Assembly (NCBI RefSeq): GCF_000275725.1
Contig: NZ_AJTS01000015.1
Coordinates: forward strand, 1 to 64,000
From: Vreelandella stevensii S18214
GTDB taxonomy: Bacteria; Pseudomonadota; Gammaproteobacteria; Pseudomonadales; Halomonadaceae
Direction of reading: 5' to 3'
DNA: 64,000 nucleotides
Of the stretch, positions 19,320 to 27,666 are shown one piece after another (the stretch's first letter is position 1; each line of letters opens with the position of its first letter). The notes under the pieces are model-generated. The model was not told the origin of the DNA, did not search any database, and saw nothing but the letters and a program-made list of their open reading frames with translations. The position numbers and the translations under genes were made by a program.

Positions 19320-19336
19320 TCTTTCCTGGAGTGGTC

Positions 19337-19669
19337 ATGTTTAAAAAACTACTTGCGGGCCTGTTTGGGTCAAGCGATGAGCGTGGAGGCGCTTCGGGCA
19401 CCAAGGCGGCAGAGCCTGTCGCCTACAAAGAGTACCTGATCATTTCCCAGCCGGATGACCAGAGTGGCCAGTACCGTGTCAGCGGTGTGATTCGTAAAGC
19501 CATTGCGGGTGATAGCGTTCAAGAGCACCGTTTCGAGCGTTCTGACATGCTGCCAGGGCGTGATGCCTGCGATGCGCTGATGGTCAGCAAGGCGCAGCGC
19601 TTCATCGATGAGGTGGGGGACGCGATGTTCGAACCGGACCCCCGTCGTGAAAGCGGTACCCCTAACTAA
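19337..19669 (+). CDS. HlyU-family protein
   Basis: A 110-residue protein beginning MFKKLLAGLFGS, then VAYKEYLIISQPDDQSGQYRVSGVIRK and QEHRFERSDMLPGRDACDAL, the pattern of the small HlyU domain family. Despite the name, this family is unrelated to the winged-helix HlyU activator of Vibrio, and its role is not well established. GGAG precedes ATG 19337; the longer in-frame start at 19307 falls inside the argG terminator and is rejected. The stop overlaps the end of the antisense EAL-HDOD remnant. Confidence 0.78.
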   Translation: MFKKLLAGLFGSSDERGGASGTKAAEPVAYKEYLIISQPDDQSGQYRVSGVIRKAIAGDSVQEHRFERSDMLPGRDACDALMVSKAQRFIDEVGDAMFEPDPRRESGTPN

Positions 19670-19935
19670 GCTGTGAATCCATCAGGGTGCGCGCTTCTGC
19701 GGCGGCCTGCAGCATCAAGTCTGCAGGTGCCGCTAATAAGGCGCCCTGTTCAAAGGCCTCTACATCCTCTAAAAGCTGCCCCATACGCCAACATGGCTTG
19801 CTAGCGCTTTATGGACATTCGGACTTAAAGGCAGCTCTTGCAGCATTGTGACCAGATCAATACCCAAAATGATTGGCATATGCGAGAAAAGCCCCACAAT
19901 AAATGTCTCTTCTGCAATATCCTACTCTGCCTGGC
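19662..19935 (-). pseudogene. Remnant of the C-terminus of an EAL-HDOD (YuxH-like) signalling protein
   Basis: No intact ORF spans this stretch, but the minus strand translates in one frame to DIAEETFIVGLFSHMPI and LVTMLQELPLSPNVHKALASH. After a frameshift near 19785-19790 it continues as MGQLLEDVEAFEQGALL and stops at 19662. The FxVGLFS..LL..ELPL....ALxxxxGxxGxLLxxVxAxExG pattern is that of HDOD domains joined to EAL phosphodiesterase-like domains. An in-frame TAG precedes DIAEE. The rest of the gene is missing, so this is a decayed fragment, probably of a former c-di-GMP or motility regulator. Confidence 0.7.
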
Positions 19936-20023
19936 GGGGTAAATGCATTTAGAAAGCCAAGAATAGCGTACAAGATGAAGAACATGCCAGTTACATTCAG
20001 ATACGCTTGCCTGTCACATTTTT

Positions 20024-22744
20024 TCACTTATCAAGCTGTGCAGGGAGTTCAATCGACATCCGAGTGCCACCCAAGGGCGAGGCCTCTGCCCACAATTTTC
20101 CCCCGAGATGCAGAACGATGGCACGGCTGATGGGTAATCCCAGCCCACTGCCTTTGGGTCGCTGTGGGCTGGAGTGTCCGTTGCGCTGCAACTGATAGAA
20201 CTTTTCGAAAACATGCTCCCTTTCTTCTTCGGGAATGCCTGGCCCATTATCGTCCACGCTCAGACGAAAATGATCTTCATAGGCTTCTACGCTTAGCATT
20301 ATCTCTGGGTGGGTGTGGTGCGCGAACTTGCGCGCGTTTTCCAGCAGATTGATGATCACCTGTTCCAGCCTGTCGGGGTCGGCTTCTACCATGGCAGTCT
20401 CGGGCTGCACCACCAATTCAAAGGTCAGGGCTTCTTCTTGATGCAAGCGGGCCAGTGCGTCGCTGCTTTGTCGGGCTAATACTACCAGATCGACGGGTTG
20501 GGGTGACATGGTGAAACGTCCACTTTCCAGACGCGCCAAGTCGAGTATTTCCTCGATTAGCCGGGAAAGTCGTTCGCTTTCCTGCACCATGATGGCCAGG
20601 AACTGATGGCGCTTGTCATCGCTGATGTCCGGCGTATCGCGCAATATTTCGGCAAACGAGCGAATCGACGTCAGGGGGGTTCGTAACTCATGGCTGACCA
20701 TGGCCACGAACTCATCTTTCATCCGGTCCAGCTCGCGCAGCCGCTCATTGGCACTGCGCAGTTCCTTGCCCACCCGGGCCAGCTCCTGGGATTTCTGCTC
20801 AAGGCGACGGTTGTACTCCAGCGTCTGTGACGTGGTATCCAGAATGCTCATCACCGAGGCAACGTCCAGCGCTTCACCGCGCAGCACCGAATTGATCAAC
20901 ACGCTGGCGGAGGCACTGCCCAGCGAGCCTGCCAGCGCCTGCTCGGCCCGCGTGATCAGACCGCTGGAAGCAGGCTGTGTTTTGTTCAGCGGCCCATGTT
21001 GGGTAAACACGCGCTCGGTGGCCGTACTGCCCAGGTAGCGGATGAGCAGGGCGTGTAGGGCGCCTTCGGTGGTTTCGCCTCGCCATAGAGAGGTCGTGTG
21101 CAGGCCCGGGTGCATGGCGCCGGTGAAGAGCGCTGCCTGAGTCTGTTCCAGCGGCGTGGGCCGGGTAAACAGCGACACACCCACCAGCAGTCCCACATTG
21201 CACAGCATGCTCCAGAACAGTGAGTGGGTATAAATGTCCCAGCCGGTCAGGCCCAGCAGGGCATAGGGCGACAGCCACGCTAGCCCCCAAGGGCCCTGGG
21301 TGATCAGCGCGCTATCCAGCCATCCCGATTGAGCAAAGCCCGGCAGCAGCAGGGTGTAGAACCAGACGATAAAGCCTGCTACCAGAGCCGCGGCCGCCCC
21401 TTGGCGGGTGGCGCCGCGCCAGTAAAGGCCGATCAGCAGCGCAGGGGCAAATTGAGCGACGCCCGCAAACGAGACCAGTCCGATGGTGACCAGGCTGTAA
21501 GTGTCGCCAATCAGCGCGTGGTAGAGATACCCCATCAGCAGAATCACGACGATGGCGATTCGGCGTATCCCCAGCAGCCAATCGGCCAGCTTGCCGTGGC
21601 TGCCGATATAGAGCCCTTTGACCTTGAGCAACAGCGGCATGACCAGTTGGTTGCTCACCATGGTGGAGAGCGCGATGGTTTCCACGATCACCATCCCCGT
21701 GGCCGCGGACAGCCCACCGATGAACACCAACAAGGGCAGGCCCTCGAGACCTGCGGAGAGAGGCAGCGTCAGCACGAAGCTGTCCGGGTCTCCGGCATCC
21801 AGCAGCAGCCCCGCCAGGGCAATGGGAATCACGAACAGGTTGATCAGCAGCATGTAGAGCGGAAACAGCCAGCTGGCGCGAATCAGGTGCTGCTCATCGA
21901 CGTTCTCGACGACCAGTACCTGGAACTGACGTGGCAGGGTCAAAAAAGCCAGAAACGCGAGCAGCAGCATGCCCACCCAGCCGGTGGCCCCGCCGGGTAC
22001 ACTCTCCAGCCGCATGGCGTTGGCCAGCTCCGGCATGGCCGCGGCCTGTGCGAACAGGGCGGCAGGCCCCTCGAACAGCACGAAGGTGACGAAGATGCCT
22101 ACCGCTAGAAACGCCACCAGCTTGACCAGCGATTCGACCGCAATGGCCGCGACCATGCCCTCATGGCGCTCGCTGGCATCCAGATGCCGAGTGCCGAACA
22201 GAATGATGAACACGGCCAGTACCATGGCGATCCAGAACGAGCGATCACTCCAGAACCGCTCGGTGGCCAGGGTCGCGTCGGCACTCAACGGGTAATTCAT
22301 CAGCACTGCATGGCTGACCGTGATCGCCTTGAGCTGCAGCGCGATATAAGGCGTGATGGTAATCAAGGCCATAAGGGCCACCAGAGCACCCAGCAGAGAA
22401 CTCTTGCCATAACGAGCACTGATGAAGTCGGCAATCGAGGTGATCCGCTGCTGAGCCGCAATGCGCACCATCTTGCGCAGCGTGAAAGGCGCCAGCAGCA
22501 TGGCCAGCGTTGGCCCCAGATAGATGAGCAAGAAGCTAGGGCCAAACTGCGCGGCCCGGCCCACGCTGCCGTAAAAGGTCCAGGCGGTACAGTAGACCGC
22601 AATGGAGAGCGCATACACCGTGGGCGAGCCAATCAGCGAGCGCCCCTGTTCGGCGCGGCGGTCTCCCCAAGCGGCCACCATGAACAGCAGTGCCAAGTAG
22701 CTGAAGGCAGCGCCAATCACCACCAGGTCGGTACGCATGGTCAT
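20024..22744 (-). CDS. Sensor histidine kinase with SLC5-type sodium/solute symporter input domain and STAC domain (CrbS/CbrA type)
   Basis: A 906-residue membrane kinase. Residues about 1-500 form a multi-helix sodium/solute symporter-like domain (for example YCTAWTFYGSVGRAAQF and ITSIADFISARYGKSS). A STAC-like linker follows (LAGSLGSASASVLINSVLRG), then a coiled coil. The kinase core has the H-box SHELRTPLTSIRSFAEIL (His about 685), N box NLLENARKF, G1 DDNGPGIP and G2 GSGLGLPI. CrbS, MxtR and CbrA relatives control acetate, histidine or other carbon use. The start at ATG 22744 overlaps the preceding stop (ATGA); the longer frame to 22978 merely runs through the small upstream gene. Confidence 0.9.
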   Translation of the reverse strand: MTMRTDLVVIGAAFSYLALLFMVAAWGDRRAEQGRSLIGSPTVYALSIAVYCTAWTFYGSVGRAAQFGPSFLLIYLGPTLAMLLAPFTLRKMVRIAAQQRITSIADFISARYGKSSLLGALVALMALITITPYIALQLKAITVSHAVLMNYPLSADATLATERFWSDRSFWIAMVLAVFIILFGTRHLDASERHEGMVAAIAVESLVKLVAFLAVGIFVTFVLFEGPAALFAQAAAMPELANAMRLESVPGGATGWVGMLLLAFLAFLTLPRQFQVLVVENVDEQHLIRASWLFPLYMLLINLFVIPIALAGLLLDAGDPDSFVLTLPLSAGLEGLPLLVFIGGLSAATGMVIVETIALSTMVSNQLVMPLLLKVKGLYIGSHGKLADWLLGIRRIAIVVILLMGYLYHALIGDTYSLVTIGLVSFAGVAQFAPALLIGLYWRGATRQGAAAALVAGFIVWFYTLLLPGFAQSGWLDSALITQGPWGLAWLSPYALLGLTGWDIYTHSLFWSMLCNVGLLVGVSLFTRPTPLEQTQAALFTGAMHPGLHTTSLWRGETTEGALHALLIRYLGSTATERVFTQHGPLNKTQPASSGLITRAEQALAGSLGSASASVLINSVLRGEALDVASVMSILDTTSQTLEYNRRLEQKSQELARVGKELRSANERLRELDRMKDEFVAMVSHELRTPLTSIRSFAEILRDTPDISDDKRHQFLAIMVQESERLSRLIEEILDLARLESGRFTMSPQPVDLVVLARQSSDALARLHQEEALTFELVVQPETAMVEADPDRLEQVIINLLENARKFAHHTHPEIMLSVEAYEDHFRLSVDDNGPGIPEEEREHVFEKFYQLQRNGHSSPQRPKGSGLGLPISRAIVLHLGGKLWAEASPLGGTRMSIELPAQLDK

Positions 22745-22947
22745 CGCCGCTTGGGCGCTTCCACCAGCCAGGCGGTCATGCCGATCAGCGCGCCCCAGAC
22801 CACGAACAGGTAGAGCGGCAGCCAACCCAATGGGGAGGGCAAACGGTCCATAATCAGCAGGGCAGGCGGACAAAACAGCAGCAGCGCCAATATGATCAAG
22901 GCGATCAATCTTTCCTGACGTCGGGAGAGTGGGCGGGTGTTTTTCAT
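22741..22947 (-). CDS. Small membrane protein of the sensor operon
   Basis: A 68-residue protein with a charged N-terminus and two hydrophobic segments (LIALIILALLLFCPPALLIM and LPLYLFVVWGALIGMTAWLV) separated by DRLPSPLGW. It overlaps the upstream exonuclease gene and the downstream kinase gene by four bases each. The PLG..LYLFVV region faintly recalls the small subunits (DUF485/DUF4212) that accompany solute:sodium symporters, so it may assist the symporter-like domain of the kinase. That role is inferred from position and topology only. Confidence 0.7.
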   Translation of the reverse strand: MKNTRPLSRRQERLIALIILALLLFCPPALLIMDRLPSPLGWLPLYLFVVWGALIGMTAWLVEAPKRR

Positions 22948-25001
22948 GAAGCGCTGGCATCCTCACGGTCGAAGGCATTGGCCTGCAGGGCTAGCAGCTC
23001 CTCGAGGGTATCGATACCTCTGGCTTCCAGCCGGGGCAGCAGCGCCAACCATAGCTCCGCCGTGACGCGGGCATCGCCCAGCGCCGTATGCCGCGTGCCG
23101 GGGGGAAAGTGCAGATCGTAGCGCTTGGCAAGGGTATCCAGGTCGTGCCCATCCAGCGCTTCGTCCAGTGCTCTGGAGATCAACAGCGTATCGAGCACCG
23201 GCATGTCAAAGCGCACGCCGTGGCCGCTGATGGCCAGCATGTCGAAGGCGGCGTTGTGGGCCAGCAAGACGGCATTGTCCACATAGGCGCTGAACCAGGT
23301 CAGCACGCTGTCCAGCGTGGCAGCCCCCGCCACATCGGCATCGGTAATGCCGTGGATGACCGTGCTGGCTGCCGGAATGGGACGTTGGGGGTCGACGTAA
23401 TGGTTGAAAGCGTCACTGGCCAACAGTCGGCCATTGACGATACGGCACGCCCCCAGGCTGATCACCGTATCGCCTCGACGCAGCTCCAGGCCGGTGGTTT
23501 CCGTGTCGAAGGAGACGATATCCAGGTTGCGCAAGCGTCGGTTGGCCAGCGCATCATCCGGGGCAGGCAGCTGGGCAATGCCGAAGTCATGAAACTCGGG
23601 CCGTGGCGGGGCGGGTTCACGGGGGGCGTCGGTACGCTCTATGGTGGGTAGCGGCATGCGCAAACGCGCGTGGCGCTTGTCGCTGTCGGCAACGCTCCAG
23701 ATATCGGCGGCGTGCTGGCGAAGGATGTCGGCCACCGATGGCCCTAGCGGCAGCGCCGTCAGTCGCTCTTCACGCCAGCGTACCAGCTCGCTCTCGGGCA
23801 CGGGAGGGCCTTGCCAGATCAGGTCGACGTAAACGCGTTTCTGATGATGGCTCAGCTCACCCTCGAAGCCGCCGCTGGGCAAGTGACTATGTAAATAGCG
23901 TACCAATGAGTTGAACAGCTCGATCAGAGCGGGAGCATCGCCCTTGAACCAGGCAGGCATGCCAATAGGGGTGATCAGCCGATGGGCAGGGTCCAGGCGT
24001 TCATCCAGGGATTGCCAGAAATCATTGGACCACATGGGCCGCAAGCGCTCGCCGTGGTACTGCATGTCTTCGAGGAGCGTGGCCATTCTGGCGACCTGCT
24101 GGTTCAGGCCATGGCTCTCTTCATGAATGACCTGCTCCAGGCGTTCTCTTAATGCAGGGTCTTGGGGCAGAGTGCCCAGCTGTCGAATCACATCCGCTGC
24201 GCTGCCCAGACTGGCAGAGTGCTGGCGTAGCGATGGCAATAGACTGCCAAGGTCGGCACGCACGCCCATCTCATTGTTCCATGCCGTGGTGGCATCGCTG
24301 CACGTGACCAGGGTTTCTTTCTCGCTGCCGGGCACGCGACGAATCACCACTTTTAGCCAGCGCTGCTCGCAGGGGGCCAGCAGTTCGCGGGGAGAGCCAT
24401 CGTCCGGCAGCTGGGTCAGGGCATGCTCCAGGCCAACGGTGGGCAGCAGCGTGTCGAGACGTTTACCAAGCCCCAGCCCCGTGTGACCGGCAAAGAAGTC
24501 CTCGGCGGCCTGGTTGAACAGCATGACCCGGCGGTGGCGGTCGCAGAGCAGCAGCGGTGTTTCCAACACCTGCAGCAGGGTTTCCAGCTCCTGGCGTATG
24601 CGGGTGGCGCTACGCGCACCCTCTGCATGAGCGGTGGCCAACCGCCCCCGGTCGGCGCGCCAGCTCTGGCTGAGGCGCCGCAAATCCGGGCCGAGGCCCT
24701 TTAGCCAGCCTTCGGGTGTTTTTTCGTCCTGGGCATCCGGGTTGGCCACCCAGCGAGCCAGCTGGGCCTGAAGGTGGCGCAGCGGTGTAAACAGCATGCG
24801 TTCGAGCAGCAGCCCGACCAGAAAAATCGTCATGCCACCAGAGAAGCTGCCCAGCCACAGCGCGGCGCGCCCAGCCCCCGAGAGGTTCAACTGGGCATCG
24901 AGCCAAGCGGCAAAAATAGCCCCGCCGAGCAGGCTGATCCCGCTCAACAGCAGCCATACGCCCATGAGTCGCTGGCGTTTGGGTAACCCTTTGCCGGTCA
25001 T
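22944..25001 (-). CDS. Membrane protein with PAS-like region fused to a DEDDh 3'-5' exonuclease
   Basis: A 685-residue fusion. The N-terminus has two membrane helices ([20 protein letters not shown] and the [19 protein letters not shown] region). A coiled-coil/PAS-like central part includes [21 protein letters not shown]. The C-terminal 195 residues are a DnaQ-like exonuclease: [14 protein letters not shown] (Asp, Glu), AHNAAFDML (Asp), and [10 protein letters not shown] (His, Asp), a complete DEDDh set. The gene overlaps its neighbours by four bases on both sides, inside a two-component operon. The nuclease may be membrane-tethered; its substrate is unknown. Confidence 0.85.
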   Translation of the reverse strand: MTGKGLPKRQRLMGVWLLLSGISLLGGAIFAAWLDAQLNLSGAGRAALWLGSFSGGMTIFLVGLLLERMLFTPLRHLQAQLARWVANPDAQDEKTPEGWLKGLGPDLRRLSQSWRADRGRLATAHAEGARSATRIRQELETLLQVLETPLLLCDRHRRVMLFNQAAEDFFAGHTGLGLGKRLDTLLPTVGLEHALTQLPDDGSPRELLAPCEQRWLKVVIRRVPGSEKETLVTCSDATTAWNNEMGVRADLGSLLPSLRQHSASLGSAADVIRQLGTLPQDPALRERLEQVIHEESHGLNQQVARMATLLEDMQYHGERLRPMWSNDFWQSLDERLDPAHRLITPIGMPAWFKGDAPALIELFNSLVRYLHSHLPSGGFEGELSHHQKRVYVDLIWQGPPVPESELVRWREERLTALPLGPSVADILRQHAADIWSVADSDKRHARLRMPLPTIERTDAPREPAPPRPEFHDFGIAQLPAPDDALANRRLRNLDIVSFDTETTGLELRRGDTVISLGACRIVNGRLLASDAFNHYVDPQRPIPAASTVIHGITDADVAGAATLDSVLTWFSAYVDNAVLLAHNAAFDMLAISGHGVRFDMPVLDTLLISRALDEALDGHDLDTLAKRYDLHFPPGTRHTALGDARVTAELWLALLPRLEARGIDTLEELLALQANAFDREDASAS

Positions 25002-25381
25002 GATGTTCGCTCACCCAGCAGGGATTTGACCTTTTCCACCAGTTGTTGAGTGGAAAAGGGCTTGGTCACGTAGTCGTCCGCTCCCAGCGCCAGGCCTTTC
25101 TCGCGCTCTACCTCGCGGCCGTGGGCGGTCAGCATGATGACCGGCAGCCGCGGGGTCGACGCTTGCTGTTCACGCTGGCGCAGCTGCTCGAGCACTTCGA
25201 AGCCGCTGATCCCGGGCAGGCTGATATCCAATAACAGCAGGTCGGGGGAGGCATCTTCCAGACGTAAAAGCGCGCTTTCTCCATCCTCGGCAGTCACGAC
25301 TTCGAGTCCGGCATGGGCCATCAAGAACTCCAGTGACAGGACAATATTGGGTTCATCGTCGACCACTAAGACTTTGGCCAT
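24998..25381 (-). CDS. Single-domain response regulator receiver
   Basis: A 127-residue CheY-like receiver with no output domain. It has the acidic pair DDE at the N-terminus, the phospho-acceptor Asp in [15 protein letters not shown], Thr in MLTAHGRE and Lys in DDYVTKPFS. It is the first gene of the four-gene operon and overlaps the exonuclease fusion by four bases. With no DNA-binding domain it must act through a partner, perhaps the kinase itself or a distant regulator. Confidence 0.92.
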   Translation of the reverse strand: MAKVLVVDDEPNIVLSLEFLMAHAGLEVVTAEDGESALLRLEDASPDLLLLDISLPGISGFEVLEQLRQREQQASTPRLPVIMLTAHGREVEREKGLALGADDYVTKPFSTQQLVEKVKSLLGERTS

Positions 25382-25464
25382 GGTGGGCTCCTGATAGCGC
25401 AGCGTTATTATTGAGTATGAATGAAGTTTAGGTAGTCAGGTCGAGCCCGCCAAGACGACCTTCG

Positions 25465-25526
25465 ATGAGTATTACCATGACGTCTACAACTTTCGCCGTG
25501 GTTTAAAGCCATAAAAGGGCTTTTTC
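25465..25526 (+). promoter_or_regulatory. Possible leader peptide and attenuator hairpin upstream of cstA
   Basis: ATG at 25465 opens a 13-codon ORF, MSITMTSTTFAVV, ending at TAA 25504-25506. Immediately at the stop begins a hairpin AAAGCC-ATAAAAG-GGCTTT (25505-25523) followed by a T5 tract. The peptide is rich in Thr/Ser (TMTSTT). The arrangement, short ORF plus terminator about 100 bases before cstA, resembles a transcription attenuator, but its ribosome binding site is weak, so this is tentative. Confidence 0.3.
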
Positions 25527-25624
25527 ATGGACTTGCCAGACGACTCATACCACTATGAAAACGCTCGGAGTGAGCAAGCGAGTAAGCCCAACAATAAAGC
25601 ATCATCATTAAAGGAGCTGCGCTT

Positions 25625-27301
25625 ATGAGTGCTATTTTCTTGCTGGTGGTGGGTCTTGGGGCAATGGCGATGGGGTACTTTATTTACTCCAGGTTCATTG
25701 CTCAAAAGATCTATCAACTGGACCCTGACTTTAAAACCCCTGCCCACGAATTTGAAGACGGCGTCGACTATGTGCCCACCAATCGGTTCGTGCTGTGGGG
25801 GCACCACTTTACCTCGGTGGCGGGCGCTGCACCCATCGTCGGACCGGCCATCGCGGTGATCTGGGGCTGGGCACCGGCCTTCATGTGGGTGGTGTTCGGC
25901 ACGATCTTCTTTGCCGGGATTCATGATTTCGGCGCCATCTGGGCCAGCGTGCGCAACAAGGCAAAATCCGTGGGGGCGCTCACAGGAGATGTCGTTGGCA
26001 AGCGTGCCCGCAGCATCTTCATGATCGTCATCTTCCTGGTGCTGCTCATGGTCAACGCGGTGTTCGCGGTGGTCATTGCCGGGCTCATGATGAACTTCTC
26101 CAGCGCGGTCGTGCCGGTATGGGGAGCCATCCTCGTGGCACTGATCATCGGCCAGTTGATCTACCGTCGGATCATGAGCTTGCCCGTCGTCTCGGTGCTG
26201 GGGGTCATTGCGCTCTATGCCCTGATCTTCATTGGCCCTTCGGTGCCGATCCAGATGCCCTCGGAAGTGGCGGGTATGTCCGGTAACGCGGTGTGGATCC
26301 TGATCCTGTTTGCCTACGCCGCCATCGCCTCCTTACTGCCCGTCTGGATGCTGCTGCAACCCCGTGACTATATCAATGGCCTGCAGCTGTTCATCGGTCT
26401 GCTGGTGCTGTATGGCGCCCTGGTGTTGCTGAACCCCACCCTGGTAGCACCGGCGTTCAACAGTGATGTGCCTGCGGGAACGCCATCGCTCATTCCCTTG
26501 CTGTTCGTGACCATTGCCTGTGGGGCAATCTCTGGCTTCCATGGATTGGTGTCTTCGGGGACCACTTCCAAACAGCTCAACAAGGAGACCGACGCGCGGT
26601 TCGTGGGCTATTTCGGCGCGGTAGGCGAAGGCATGTTGGCCCTGGCGGCGATCCTCGCGGCTACCGCGGGCTTTGCAACGCTGGGTGACTGGCAGGCCAT
26701 GTACAGTGCCTTTGGCCAGGGGGGCGTCAACGCCTTCGTGGAAGGCGGAGCCTACATCATCCATAACGGCCTGGGGCTGCCTGAAGTGACGGCGGCGACG
26801 CTGCTGACGGTCATGGCGGCGCTGTTTGCCGGGACTACCATGGATACCGGGCTGCGGTTGCAGCGCTATATTTTCCAGGAGTGGGGCGATATCTATCAGC
26901 AGCCGTGGATGAAGAAACCCGCCATTGCCACCGGCCTGGCCGTGGGTAGCTGCCTGTTGCTGGCGTTTGGCGCCGGTGGGGCCGACGGCTCGGGTGGGCT
27001 GATCATCTGGCCGCTGTTTGGGACCACCAACCAGTTGCTGGCAGGCCTGACATTGCTGGTGATCACTGTGATGCTGGTGCGCCTGAAACGGCCCATGTGG
27101 TACACCCTGGCACCGCTGTGTTTCCTGCTAGTGATGACGATCCTGGCGCTGTTGCTGCAGCTGCGCACCTTCTGGAATCAGGGCAACATGTTCCTGCTGG
27201 TACTGGACATCGTCGTTCTGATTGCGGCCATCATGGTGGCCATGGAGTGTGCGGCCGCGCTGAAGCGCTCGCGTTCCGAAGTCGCCGAGCAGCAGCCTTA
27301 G
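25625..27301 (+). CDS. cstA: CstA/BtsT-family carbon starvation transporter
   Basis: A 558-residue inner-membrane protein with about 16 hydrophobic helices. It shows the family's N-terminal signature PTNRFVLWGHHFTSVAGAAPIVGPAIAVIWGW, cited here by its positions at about residues 56-87. AGGAG precedes ATG 25625. Characterised relatives take up pyruvate (BtsT, CstA) or peptides. It is divergent from the CrbS-like sensor operon, which suggests control by that system. Relative to E. coli CstA (about 700 residues) it is of the shorter class. A small protein ending in Arg-Cys-Cys follows after 26 bases. Confidence 0.9.
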   Translation: MSAIFLLVVGLGAMAMGYFIYSRFIAQKIYQLDPDFKTPAHEFEDGVDYVPTNRFVLWGHHFTSVAGAAPIVGPAIAVIWGWAPAFMWVVFGTIFFAGIHDFGAIWASVRNKAKSVGALTGDVVGKRARSIFMIVIFLVLLMVNAVFAVVIAGLMMNFSSAVVPVWGAILVALIIGQLIYRRIMSLPVVSVLGVIALYALIFIGPSVPIQMPSEVAGMSGNAVWILILFAYAAIASLLPVWMLLQPRDYINGLQLFIGLLVLYGALVLLNPTLVAPAFNSDVPAGTPSLIPLLFVTIACGAISGFHGLVSSGTTSKQLNKETDARFVGYFGAVGEGMLALAAILAATAGFATLGDWQAMYSAFGQGGVNAFVEGGAYIIHNGLGLPEVTAATLLTVMAALFAGTTMDTGLRLQRYIFQEWGDIYQQPWMKKPAIATGLAVGSCLLLAFGAGGADGSGGLIIWPLFGTTNQLLAGLTLLVITVMLVRLKRPMWYTLAPLCFLLVMTILALLLQLRTFWNQGNMFLLVLDIVVLIAAIMVAMECAAALKRSRSEVAEQQP

Positions 27302-27327
27302 CCGCTGCACAACCCTGGAGAAACCCC

Positions 27328-27627
27328 ATGAGCGATGATCTGCATTCCGGGTCGTCGCGTCGAGAAACGCTCAGGGCCTGGCTCGACCAGGCCCGCTTCT
27401 TTACCGAAGAGGTGTACAGCGCCCGCTACCGGGGCGCCATCGCCAGAGCACGACGTGATGAAGACGACCTGTTCATGCTGCTGGTGTTTGCCGAAATGAT
27501 GGGCCTGCAGAATCCTGCTGCTTATTACACGCTTGAGCTGCAGCCATTGCTGCTCGAACGCTTCCATGACTGGCATCGACGCATGGGCATGGAGCACTCC
27601 CCACTGGATCACTTCCGCTGCTGTTGA
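27328..27627 (+). CDS. cory-CC-star family small protein
   Basis: A 99-residue soluble protein matching the family named for its conserved C-terminal Cys-Cys-stop; here it ends DHFRCC. Core segments are WLDQARFFTEEVYSARYRGA and FMLLVFAEMMGLQNPAAYYT, and the profile is helical. The start at ATG 27328 follows CTGGAGAAA; in-frame upstream starts lie inside cstA. It sits between cstA and an ArsA-like ATPase, 26 and 39 bases away. Enterobacterial CstA/BtsT partners (YbdD/YjiX) also end in Arg-Cys-Cys, so a shared role as a transporter accessory is possible. The function is unknown. Confidence 0.82.
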   Translation: MSDDLHSGSSRRETLRAWLDQARFFTEEVYSARYRGAIARARRDEDDLFMLLVFAEMMGLQNPAAYYTLELQPLLLERFHDWHRRMGMEHSPLDHFRCC

Positions 27628-27666
27628 GGCATTTGCCCAGCAGTAGCCCGCACATCAGGACAGACC

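Noticed and set aside
22745-22978. A 78-residue N-terminal extension of the sensor kinase
   Set aside because: The extension is the small membrane gene read in another frame; ATG 22744 overlaps its stop and begins with the normal symporter-domain start.
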